In this document: positions 1 through 7,297 of the stretch, piece by piece
Layout: every line of letters begins with the position of its first letter
Position numbering within the stretch: position 1 is the stretch's first letter
Origin: Halorubrum sp. Boch-26
GTDB taxonomy: Archaea > Halobacteriota > Halobacteria > Halobacteriales > Haloferacaceae
Assembly (NCBI RefSeq): GCF_029889805.1
Contig: NZ_JARANT010000010.1
Span: 1-47,672 of the forward strand
Reading direction: 5' to 3'
DNA: 47,672 bases
Made by a program: the position numbers and the translations under genes
Notes under the pieces: model-generated
The model's database searches: none
What the model was told of the DNA's origin: nothing
What the model saw: the letters and a program-made list of their open reading frames with translations, nothing else

Positions 1-165
1 ACCCCTTGTCTCCTGCTCGCCCCTGTCATCTGTTACTACGCTACTGCCCTTTCCGTCCGGGGGGTCCGGGGGCGGCGGGCTCGGGGGGCTCGGGCCGATC
101 CGCTGAGGCCGAGAAGGCGCGAGGATAGGGCGATGGAATGACCGAGGGCTCGGTCCGGCGGCGGC

Positions 166-1089
166 TCAGTCGTCGGTGCCGAGCGTCCACGTCGAGGTGA
201 ACTCCTCGACGTCGCCGTCGTACGCCGCCCCTTCGGACGCCGGCCCGTCGGCGTACTTCGGTCCGGACCCGTCCGGGCCGTCCGGCCCGTGTCGGGCGCG
301 GTGAAGCGCGTCGCACACGGCGCCCTGCCCGCCCATGTTCACGGCCGCGAGCCGGGAGCGCTTCTGAACCACGTCCAGCTCGTCCGCCGGGATCGGATCG
401 CCCTCCGGCGTCAGGAACAGCGTGTCGTCGCCCGCCGTCACGTGCCCGCTCGTCGTGACGCGGTCGAGGTAGTCGGCGATCGGCGCGGCGTCGACGACGA
501 GCGATAATCCGCCGAGGTCGACGTGCGCCTCGTCCCCGTCGATCGTCAGGTCGGAGCGAACGAGCGAGACGACCTGTTCGGGGTCGGCCCCCGCGTCGAG
601 CAGCGTCCGGACCGCCTCGCGCTGTCTGGAGACGCGGGCCTTGTCGGCGATGGCGGCGCGGACCGCCGCGACGTCGCCGTCGGCGTCCGGGAACGTCTCC
701 CCGAAGGTGTCGCGGGCGTTGACGCCGGTCGTGATCCCCTCGCCGTGCATGTGGTCGCACAGCTCGATCCGCGCCTCGCGGATCCAGTCGAGCCCCTCGA
801 CCTCGTCGCGGGCGTCGGTCGCCATCATCCACGCGAAGGCGGGCGAGCACCACGCCGTCGGAAGCGTGAACCGGACCTCGACGCGGCCCCCGTCGATCTC
901 GATCGCGTCGATGTAGTCGAGCTCGACGATGGACCGGGCGAGCTCGGGGTCCTCGACGCGGTCCAATCGGTCCCTGACCGACGCCTTCCCGCGGGAGTCG
1001 CCCGGCGGGCCGTCCGCGGACCCCTCCGTCGAATCGCCCCGGGGATCGCCGCCGGCGTCGCCGGCCGGACCCGCGCTGCTCCCCGACAT
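166..1089 (-). CDS. DUF59/MIP18-type metal-sulfur cluster assembly protein
   Basis: This 307-residue protein probably assists Fe-S or metal-centre assembly. Residues 1-38 are a low-complexity Gly/Ser/Asp/Pro tail. A DUF59-like domain follows (about 40-130) with VEDPEL near residue 45 and the motif LPTAWCSPAFAW around Cys81. The remaining 180 residues are a less familiar C-terminal extension. The ATG overlaps the stop of the upstream amidohydrolase by one base (TGATG), which decides the start and implies translational coupling. From memory, the DUF59 protein of actinobacterial propane monooxygenase clusters has a very similar LPTSFCSPNFAY block, so a role in maturing a metalloenzyme is an inference from family and context. 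Fe-S assembly itself is not proven by the sequence. Confidence 0.8.
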   Translation of the reverse strand: MSGSSAGPAGDAGGDPRGDSTEGSADGPPGDSRGKASVRDRLDRVEDPELARSIVELDYIDAIEIDGGRVEVRFTLPTAWCSPAFAWMMATDARDEVEGLDWIREARIELCDHMHGEGITTGVNARDTFGETFPDADGDVAAVRAAIADKARVSRQREAVRTLLDAGADPEQVVSLVRSDLTIDGDEAHVDLGGLSLVVDAAPIADYLDRVTTSGHVTAGDDTLFLTPEGDPIPADELDVVQKRSRLAAVNMGGQGAVCDALHRARHGPDGPDGSGPKYADGPASEGAAYDGDVEEFTSTWTLGTDD

Positions 1090-2150
1090 CAGTCCGCCGC
1101 GGCCCCCGCGTCGCCGCCGTAGTGGGCTTCGAGGTCGAACCGCTCGGTGATGTCGTCGTCGCGGAACTGCCGCTTCTTCGCCTCGATGTCGATGTCGTAC
1201 AGCTCCGCGGCGTTCTCGCCCATGATCTTCTTCATGGTGTCGACATCGAGCTCGACGCCGTACTCGTCTCGCTGCTCGTCGGTGAGCTCCGCGTTCATCA
1301 CCTGATCGACGAGCCAGTCCGGGTTCCATAGCGCGTAGTCGGAGCCGAACAGGATCCGGTCCTCGCCGAGCCAGAAGAGGAGCTCGCCCATGATCTCCCC
1401 GAACTTCCGCTCGCGGTGGGTCGACATCGCGGAGGCGACCGCGAGCCCGCCGTACACGTTCGGCTCCTGGGCGGCGATCCAACAGAAGTCGTCGAGCCGC
1501 GGGAGCCCGACGTGGTTGACGATAAAGTTGAGCTCCGGGAACGACGAGGCGGCGTCGTCGACGTCCTTCACGTCGAACGCGTCGCGGTTGAGCGGGCGGA
1601 TCGTCGGCCCCTTATGCGCGTTGATGTTCTCGATGCCGAGCTCCGCGCACTTCTCTAAGAATTCGAAGGCGTCGTCGCTGTCGAGCCGCCACCCCTTCGA
1701 GTCGCCGCGCCACTCGGCGGTGTACAGCTTCACGCCGGGGATGTCGTACTCCTCCTTGAGGTGTTCGAGGTAGCGGAGTCCCTCCTCGCCGTCACGCGGG
1801 TCGAAGCTCCCGTTGAGAATGAACCGCTCCGGGTACTCTTCCGCGAGCTCGGCGTTCTGCTCGGTCGTGTTGAACCCCTCGTCGTAGAAGTCGTCGAGGT
1901 ACGTGGGCTGGAAGACCGCCATGTCGGCGGCCGCGTTCCCGAACAGGTCCTCGGTCATCTTGTCGGCGCCGTAGTGCCGATACGTGTCGATGTCCCACTG
2001 CTCCTCTTCCGGGGTGAACCCGGTGTGGTAGTCGTAGAAACACTGGAGGAACTGCTCGCCCCCCTCGTGGATGATGTTCTCCTCCCGAGCGTCCCACATG
2101 TGAACGTGGCCGTCGATGACAAATATCTCCTCCCCGTCGATCTCGTACAT
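1089..2150 (-). CDS. Amidohydrolase family 2 (TIM-barrel metal-dependent hydrolase)
   Basis: This 353-residue protein belongs to the amidohydrolase-2 (ACMSD-like) superfamily. It has the N-terminal metal motif DGHVHMWD (His15, His17), later histidines in NAHKGP and NHVG, and the late Asp in FGSDYALWNPD. Stretches such as FNTTEQNAELAEEYP, GVKLYTAEWRG and SFPELNFIVNHVGLPR closely recall the amidohydrolase encoded beside bacterial propane monooxygenase (prm/mim) genes. I chose ATG at 2150 because a GTG nine codons upstream lies in the TATA-like stretch. The gene is first in an operon with the DUF59 protein and is divergent from the alcohol dehydrogenase. Substrate is unknown; in the bacterial clusters a protein-maturation rather than a catabolic role is possible. 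Confidence 0.85.
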   Translation of the reverse strand: MYEIDGEEIFVIDGHVHMWDAREENIIHEGGEQFLQCFYDYHTGFTPEEEQWDIDTYRHYGADKMTEDLFGNAAADMAVFQPTYLDDFYDEGFNTTEQNAELAEEYPERFILNGSFDPRDGEEGLRYLEHLKEEYDIPGVKLYTAEWRGDSKGWRLDSDDAFEFLEKCAELGIENINAHKGPTIRPLNRDAFDVKDVDDAASSFPELNFIVNHVGLPRLDDFCWIAAQEPNVYGGLAVASAMSTHRERKFGEIMGELLFWLGEDRILFGSDYALWNPDWLVDQVMNAELTDEQRDEYGVELDVDTMKKIMGENAAELYDIDIEAKKRQFRDDDITERFDLEAHYGGDAGAAAD

Positions 2151-2176
2151 GCGTGTGAGTATGTGACTCGATAACA

Positions 2177-2188
2177 CATAACTATAAG
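2177..2188 (-). promoter_or_regulatory. TATA-like element for the amidohydrolase operon
   Basis: The minus strand reads CTTATAGTTATG here, the most AT-rich stretch before the amidohydrolase. It lies about 27-38 nt upstream of the ATG at 2150, consistent with a leaderless or very short-leader transcript. It includes the first base of an alternative upstream GTG, which argues against using that GTG. Confidence 0.5.
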
Positions 2189-2291
2189 GATCGTTCAGGT
2201 AAATTACGGCTCGGTTTTTCGTTTATCCGTCCCGGGTAGATACCTGCCCCGGACCCGCGTTCGCGTGGGCAGCGACGCGGTGACCGTTTAC

Positions 2292-2308
2292 CATAACGAA
2301 CGTTTATG
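2292..2308 (+). promoter_or_regulatory. TATA box and overlapping inverted repeat before the alcohol dehydrogenase
   Basis: TTTATG at 2303-2308 sits about 29 nt before the ATG at 2335 and fits a haloarchaeal TATA box for a leaderless mRNA. It forms the right arm of an inverted repeat CATAA-N7-TTATG. A repressor bound there would block TBP, so this is a candidate operator. The arms are only 5 bp, so this is weak. Confidence 0.4.
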
Positions 2309-2334
2309 ATGGAGGGTGCGAGATAATATGTCAC

Positions 2335-3375
2335 ATGCAAGCAGCCAGACTCCACGAGTACACCGACGACATGAGCGAGGGGCTCGCGATCGACGAGGTA
2401 GACCGGCCACACGCGACTGGCGCGAGCGACGTGATCGTCGAGGTCGAGGGCGCGGGGTGGTGCCAGACGGACAACCACATCATCGAGGGGATGTGGACGG
2501 AGTACGTCCCGCAGGAACTGCCCATGACGCTGGGCCACGAGAACGCCGGCACGGTCGTCGAGACGGGCGAGGACGTCGAGATCGTCTCGGAGGGCGACCC
2601 GGTGATCTGCCACCCGGTACAGACCTGCGGCACCTGTCGCCCCTGCCGGCTCGGCGAGACGATGTACTGCGAGAACGACGCGTTCAACGGCCTCACCGTC
2701 GACGGCGGCTTCGCCGAGTACCTCCACACCAGCGAGCGCTCGGTTATCCCGCTGCCGTCCGGCGTCGAGCCGATCGATATCGCCCCGCACGCCGACGCCG
2801 GGATCACGGCGTACCACGCCGCCAAGAAGGCGGTCGCCGACCTCAACCCCGGCGACCACGCGGTCGTCATCGGGGTCGGCGGGCTGGGCCACATCGGCCT
2901 GCAGTGCATCGACGCGATGAGCGCGGCCCGGATCACCGCGATCGACCTGAAGGAGTCCGCCTTGGACCTCGCGGAGGGGTACGGCGCGGACCACGTGATC
3001 AACCCGGGCGAGGCCGACGTCCGCGAGGAGCTCGGCGGGATCACCGACGGAAAAGGCGCCGCGCAGGTGCTCGACTTCGTCGGCGAGGACGTCACCACCG
3101 CGTACGCGCCGGACATCACCGCCGCCGGCGGCGACCATCACATCATCGGCTACGGGGGGCACATCCACGAGCCCGCGCAGGCGCTGGTGAACGGCGAGTT
3201 CTCCTTCGTCGGCAACATCGTCGGCCGGTACGCGGAGCTCCAAGAGCTGGTCGCGCTCGTCGAACAGGGCGACGTCGATCTCCACACCAGTCGGTACGAC
3301 CTCGGCGACGTCAACACGGTCGCGGAGAAGCTCGAACACGGCGAGATCGACGGCCGCGCCGTGATCACGCCCTGA
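2335..3375 (+). CDS. Zinc-dependent NAD-type (secondary) alcohol dehydrogenase, MDR family
   Basis: A 346-residue medium-chain dehydrogenase. Catalytic zinc ligands are Cys43 (GWCQTD), His68-Glu69 (LGHEN) and probably Asp154 (HADAGITAYHA). Structural zinc ligands are Cys98, Cys101, Cys104 and Cys112. The Rossmann motif is GVGGLG at 180-185, with Asp204 (AIDL) at the end of beta-2 favouring NAD over NADP. The ADAGITAYHA, VLDFVG and C-terminal EIDGRAVITP segments recall the NAD-dependent alcohol dehydrogenases of actinobacterial propane clusters, which oxidise short secondary alcohols such as 2-propanol. That substrate is an inference. It is divergent from the amidohydrolase-DUF59 pair across about 180 bp. 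Confidence 0.88.
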   Translation: MQAARLHEYTDDMSEGLAIDEVDRPHATGASDVIVEVEGAGWCQTDNHIIEGMWTEYVPQELPMTLGHENAGTVVETGEDVEIVSEGDPVICHPVQTCGTCRPCRLGETMYCENDAFNGLTVDGGFAEYLHTSERSVIPLPSGVEPIDIAPHADAGITAYHAAKKAVADLNPGDHAVVIGVGGLGHIGLQCIDAMSAARITAIDLKESALDLAEGYGADHVINPGEADVREELGGITDGKGAAQVLDFVGEDVTTAYAPDITAAGGDHHIIGYGGHIHEPAQALVNGEFSFVGNIVGRYAELQELVALVEQGDVDLHTSRYDLGDVNTVAEKLEHGEIDGRAVITP

Positions 3376-3463
3376 ACCGGAGCGCTCGGCACCCGATCGG
3401 AAGGGTCAAACCGGCGTTTTACCCACGAGAAACCCTTTCTTTCGCGTTCACGTTCCCCCGAGT

Positions 3464-3946
3464 ATGAGCGACTCTCTCCGGCCCGAGTCGGGACTCACGT
3501 CTCCGCGGCGGTGGGCGCTGCTCGCCGGCGCCTACGCGTTCGGCTGTGCGACTCTCACGGCGTTCCTGCTCTCCGACCTGCTGGGGCTGTTCGCCGAGGT
3601 GATCGGTCTGCCGGCCGCGTTATCGATGCCGCTGCTCGCGACGCCGGCGCTCGTCGGCGGCGCGGGCGTCTGGTGGGCGCTCGTCGAGCGACCGGGGACC
3701 GTCACCTACGCGCGCGGAGCCGCGTTCGGACTGGTCACCGCGCTCCTCACCGGTGCCCTCTGGACCGTCCGGTTCGCGCTCGTCTGGGGGCCGGAGATGC
3801 TGACGGCCGGTCCCGTCCCGCTGCTCGTCGGATTCGTGCTCGGCGCGGTCTCCGTCGCGGGCGTCCTCGTCGGCCTCCCGCTCACGTTCGTCCGTCGCTG
3901 GAGCCGAAACCGGCCGGAGGCAGCCGCGACCGCTAACTCCTTGTGA
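3464..3946 (+). CDS. Hypothetical four-helix membrane protein
   Basis: This 160-residue protein has about four hydrophobic segments (roughly residues 17-38, 45-70, 84-106 and 115-142), a short polar N-terminus and a basic C-terminal end (RRWSRNRPE) that probably faces the cytoplasm. I recognise no family motif. It lies in the same direction as the E1-alpha gene with a 22-bp gap, so the two may be co-transcribed, but nothing in the sequence links their functions. Confidence 0.7.
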   Translation: MSDSLRPESGLTSPRRWALLAGAYAFGCATLTAFLLSDLLGLFAEVIGLPAALSMPLLATPALVGGAGVWWALVERPGTVTYARGAAFGLVTALLTGALWTVRFALVWGPEMLTAGPVPLLVGFVLGAVSVAGVLVGLPLTFVRRWSRNRPEAAATANSL

Positions 3947-3968
3947 CCGGAGCGCACACCGATCGCCC

Positions 3969-5195
3969 ATGGACGAGAACGGCGCCGACGCCGCCGACTC
4001 ACCCGAGTCCGACGACGCCGCGACCGACCCGCTCGCCGACGCGGACGTGTACCGCGTGCTCGGGCCGGACGGGAGCCCCCTGCCCGACGCGACGGTCCCT
4101 GACCTGTCGGACGAGCGGTTCCGCGCGATCTACCGCGATCTGGTCGTCACCCGCCGCTTCGACGAGCGCGCGGTGAGCCTCCAGCGACAGGGGCGAATCG
4201 GGACGTACGCCCCCTGCGCGGGTCAGGAAGGGTCCGCGGTCGGGTCGACCCACGCGCTCGCTGACCGCGACCTCATCAGCTACCAGTACCGCGAGCACGG
4301 CGCGGTCGTCGTCCGCGACCTCCTCACGGCGTACCTCCCCTACTGGATGGGCCACGAGTCCGGGACCGAGGCGATCGCCGACGGCAACGTGTTCCCGCTG
4401 AACATCGGGATCGCGGCGCACCTGCCGCACGCGGTCGGCGCCGCGTGGGCGTTCGACTACCGGGACGAGGACCGCGTCGTCGCCGCGCACTTCGGCGGCG
4501 GCGCGACCAGCGAGGGCGACTTCCACGAGGCGATGAACTTCGCGGGCGTCTTCGACACGCCGACCCTCTTCTGCTGTCACAACAACGGCTGGGCGATCTC
4601 GATCCCCGAGTCGCGCCAGACCGCGAGCGACACGTTCGCCCAGAAGGCGACTGCCTACGGCTTCGAGGGCGTCCGCGTCGACGGAATGGACCCGCTCGCG
4701 AGCTACGCGGTCACGCGGGAGGCGGCCGAGCGGGCGCGGGGCGGCGGAGCCGGCTCGGAGGCCGGAGACGGCTCGGAGGGCGGCGACGGCTCGGAGGGCG
4801 GCGACGGCTCGGAGGGCGGCGACGCCGCCCCCCGCCCGACCCTGATCGAGTTCGTCGAGTACCGGTTCGGCGCGCACACCACCGCCGACGACCCGACCGC
4901 CTACCGCGACCCCGACGACGTGGAGCCGTGGCGCGCGCTCGACCCTCTCGACCGGATGGAGACGTTCCTGCGGGAGACCGGGCGGATCGACGACGAGGGC
5001 GTCGCGGCGATCCGCGAGGAGGCCGACGACGTCGTCGCCGACGCGATCGACTTCGCGGAGTCGGTCGAGGCCGACCCGAGCGACATGTTCGACCACGCGT
5101 ACGACGAGCTCCCGCCCGAGATCCGGCGCCAGCGCGAGGAGCTGCTCGCGGCGGTCGACGAGCACGGCGAGGCGTCGTTCCGGCAGGAGGAGTAG
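3969..5195 (+). CDS. 2-oxoacid dehydrogenase E1-alpha-like TPP protein (orphan, altered GDG motif)
   Basis: This 408-residue protein matches the alpha subunit of pyruvate or branched-chain 2-oxoacid dehydrogenase E1, which decarboxylates 2-oxoacids with thiamine diphosphate. The TPP region runs from GGGATSEGDFHEAM (176-189) to HNNGWAIS (204-211). The family motif begins GDG, and its Asp coordinates Mg2+; here that Asp is Gly177. Residues about 262-287 are a Gly/Ser/Glu/Asp insert made by a tandem 18-bp repeat. No E1-beta, E2 or E3 gene is adjacent; neighbours are a membrane protein and a convergent oxidoreductase. It may be a specialised or inactive paralogue, or may pair with a beta subunit encoded elsewhere. 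The fold assignment is firm; the activity is not. Confidence 0.85.
   Translation: MDENGADAADSPESDDAATDPLADADVYRVLGPDGSPLPDATVPDLSDERFRAIYRDLVVTRRFDERAVSLQRQGRIGTYAPCAGQEGSAVGSTHALADRDLISYQYREHGAVVVRDLLTAYLPYWMGHESGTEAIADGNVFPLNIGIAAHLPHAVGAAWAFDYRDEDRVVAAHFGGGATSEGDFHEAMNFAGVFDTPTLFCCHNNGWAISIPESRQTASDTFAQKATAYGFEGVRVDGMDPLASYAVTREAAERARGGGAGSEAGDGSEGGDGSEGGDGSEGGDAAPRPTLIEFVEYRFGAHTTADDPTAYRDPDDVEPWRALDPLDRMETFLRETGRIDDEGVAAIREEADDVVADAIDFAESVEADPSDMFDHAYDELPPEIRRQREELLAAVDEHGEASFRQEE
4752..4823 (+). repeat. Four-copy in-frame 18-bp tandem repeat inside the E1-alpha gene
   Basis: The unit GGCTCGGAGGGCGGCGAC is repeated four times. Copies start at 4752 (with three substitutions), 4770, 4788 and 4806; the last three are identical. 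It encodes a flexible acidic GSEGGD linker. A length of 18 keeps the frame, so copy number could vary without disrupting the gene. Confidence 0.95.
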
Positions 5196-5238
5196 GGACG
5201 GCGGATCGCGGGGAAAATCGGCCGGATCGCGGCGCTGT

Positions 5239-6552
5239 TTATAAATACTCGCCGGCCGCGGCGGCCGCCGCCCGTCCGCTCTCTAAGGCCCCTTGAATCG
5301 ACGACCACTCCGTGTAGTCGCCGGCGAGGACGACGGGTCCCGCCGGGTCGTCCGGGTCCGGGAGGTCGGCGTGGACGCCCGGCGGCTGCGCGAACTGCGC
5401 GAACCGGATCCGATGGAGGTCAAGCGTCTCCAGCCCGTCGAAGTCGCGGTCGGGATACCACGCCGCCAGCGCGTCGCGGACGTCGTCGCGGAGGGAGTTC
5501 ACGGGGCGGTCCAAGGACTCCTCGCCGAGGAACGTCGCCGCGAGCAGCGCGCGGTCGTCGGGGGCGTACTCGGGCGCGACCTCCGACATCGGAATCACGG
5601 CGTTGGGGGACGCTTCCGCGGCGTTGAGCAGGATCCGCTTGCCCGTCTCAAGCGATTCGCCCGCGGGGAGCGCGTACCAGCCGGTGACGTTCGGGACGCC
5701 CTCCGTGGGGATCGAGTCGACGCCCGTGAGCTTCCGGGCCTCCGGCGGGGTGGTCGCGACGACGACCGCGTCCGTCTCGCGGGTCGACCCGTCCGCGAGC
5801 GCGACGGTCGCGCCCTCGGCGTCGGCCGCGCCGGTCCGGAAGGGGATCCGGCCCTGGCCGGCGGTCCGGACCGACTCGACGTCTTCGCCCGTCTCGATCG
5901 CCACGCCGGCCTCGCGGGCGCGAGCGGCGAGCGCCTCGGGGATCGCCGCCATCCCCTCCGCGGGGACGCCGATGGCGCCGCGACCCATCGCGCGGAACGT
6001 GTATTCGAACACCTGCTTCGAGGTCGAGAGGCGCCGGTCGAGCGTGATCCCGCCGTAGAACGGCTCGACGAAGTTCTCCGCGTAGTCGTCGGCGAACCCC
6101 CAGTCGCGGAGGTACTCGCGGATCGACGCGTCGCGGCCGGCGAAGAAGTCGTCTTCGTCGCGGTTCGAGAGGTCGTACCGGAGCGCGAGCGTCCGGAGCT
6201 TGTCGGAGAAGGAGACCTCGTCGTTCAGGAGCGAGGGGATCGCCCCGCGGGGGTCGCGGAGGGGGTCCGAGAGGGTCGAGCGCGACCCCGGCCGACAGAT
6301 GGTCGCCCCGGGGGCGAAGCGCCGGACGTCGAGGGCGTCGACGTCGAGTTCGGCGTCGACCGCCGGGTAGCTCGTGAACAGCACCTGGAAGCCGCGGTCG
6401 AGCGTGAACCCGTCGACGGTCTCGGTCCGCACGCGCCCGCCGACTTCGGGCCGTCGCTCGTACAGCGTCACGTCCGCGCCCGCCTCGGCGAGCCGAGTCG
6501 CCGCGACGAGCCCGGCGAGCCCGCCGCCGACGACGGTGGCGTCTCCGTACAT
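5239..6552 (-). CDS. FAD-dependent amine oxidase / phytoene-desaturase-like oxidoreductase
   Basis: A 437-residue flavoprotein. The N-terminal dinucleotide motif VVGGGLAGLVAATRLAEAG (residues 7-25) and the following YERRPEVGGRVRT are typical of the protoporphyrinogen oxidase / phytoene desaturase / monoamine oxidase superfamily. The C-terminal VVLAGDYTEWSSIQGALESG is the usual second FAD-binding segment. It probably performs an FAD-linked desaturation or oxidation, perhaps on an isoprenoid, but no adjacent carotenoid gene fixes the substrate. A TATA-like CTTATAAC lies 26 nt before the ATG. It is convergent with E1-alpha and stands alone. Confidence 0.82.
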   Translation of the reverse strand: MYGDATVVGGGLAGLVAATRLAEAGADVTLYERRPEVGGRVRTETVDGFTLDRGFQVLFTSYPAVDAELDVDALDVRRFAPGATICRPGSRSTLSDPLRDPRGAIPSLLNDEVSFSDKLRTLALRYDLSNRDEDDFFAGRDASIREYLRDWGFADDYAENFVEPFYGGITLDRRLSTSKQVFEYTFRAMGRGAIGVPAEGMAAIPEALAARAREAGVAIETGEDVESVRTAGQGRIPFRTGAADAEGATVALADGSTRETDAVVVATTPPEARKLTGVDSIPTEGVPNVTGWYALPAGESLETGKRILLNAAEASPNAVIPMSEVAPEYAPDDRALLAATFLGEESLDRPVNSLRDDVRDALAAWYPDRDFDGLETLDLHRIRFAQFAQPPGVHADLPDPDDPAGPVVLAGDYTEWSSIQGALESGRAAAAAAGEYL

Positions 6553-6574
6553 GGGAGCCAGTTCGGCCGCGTCG

Positions 6575-6582
6575 GTTATAAG
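6575..6582 (-). promoter_or_regulatory. TATA box of the FAD oxidoreductase gene
   Basis: CTTATAAC on the minus strand is centred about 26 nt before the ATG at 6552, as expected for a leaderless haloarchaeal promoter. Confidence 0.6.
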
Positions 6583-6795
6583 CGACCACGGATCGCTCCC
6601 GCGTGCCCACCGCCGACCGCGGCCCTGTCCCCTCTCCGTCGACGGTGTCCCGCTCCGCGCGATCTAATTCTCAAAATTGGTTTTCAGAGGCTGGGTTTGA
6701 TATCCCGCCTCCACCCACTCGGCTGCCATGGCCCGCGTACCGCGGCGCACGACGAGACCCGGCGGATCCGGGACGGGCGGCTCGGCCGGTGGCCC

Positions 6796-7248
6796 ATGAG
6801 CGCCCCCGACGACCGGTGGCTGTACTACGGCGCGGTCGCGACCCCGATCGACCGCGCCGAGCGGACGTTCGGCTACGTCGACGACGCGGAGCATCCCCGA
6901 TTCGGCACGTTCCCGACCGCGTTCCTCGGCCGATCCGACGTGTCGGTCGACGAGGAACGCGGTCGGATCTCGCTTTCGGCGCTGGACCGGGACCTGTACC
7001 GGCGGTTCGGGAACGGGTTCGACCGCCTCGACGTCGGAGTGCTCGCCGCCGACCTCGTCGAGGAGACGCTTTTCACGCCCCGCGAAGCGCGGATCGTCGT
7101 GCTGTACGGCTGGTTCGACATGGACCGCGACACGGCGGCCGACGCGCTCGAAACGGATCCCGACGGCGTGGCCTCGCTGGCGGCGGCGGTCCGGAGCCGA
7201 CGAGAGCGGGCCGACCGCACGGCGACGGTCCGGTTCGTCCCGGAGTAG
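6796..7248 (+). CDS. Hypothetical protein with a possible C-terminal helix-turn-helix
   Basis: This 150-residue acidic protein is not one I recognise. Residues about 93-140, beginning FTPREARIVVLYGWFDMD and continuing RDTAADALETDPDGVASL then a basic helix, resemble the sigma-70 region 4 / LuxR-type pattern (TPREAEVL then a recognition helix). It could therefore bind DNA, but the match is by eye and the recognition helix is acidic. The ATG at 6796 is chosen because the protein-like composition begins there and upstream in-frame sequence is low-complexity Arg/Pro. It precedes the threonine-synthase-like gene by 49 bp in the same direction. Confidence 0.65.
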   Translation: MSAPDDRWLYYGAVATPIDRAERTFGYVDDAEHPRFGTFPTAFLGRSDVSVDEERGRISLSALDRDLYRRFGNGFDRLDVGVLAADLVEETLFTPREARIVVLYGWFDMDRDTAADALETDPDGVASLAAAVRSRRERADRTATVRFVPE

Positions 7249-7297
7249 CCGACGCCCGAGAGGGAAGCGATTAGTCGCCGCCGCCGCAAGGGGACGT

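Noticed and set aside
1-29. Minus-strand ATG at 29 that could begin another gene (MTGASRRQG) running off the left edge.
   Set aside because: Only nine codons are visible and nothing identifies them; kept out of the features for lack of support.
5231-5250. TTTATAAATAC as a promoter near 5240.
   Set aside because: It overlaps the 3-prime end of the FAD oxidoreductase and no gene starts about 27 nt downstream on either strand.
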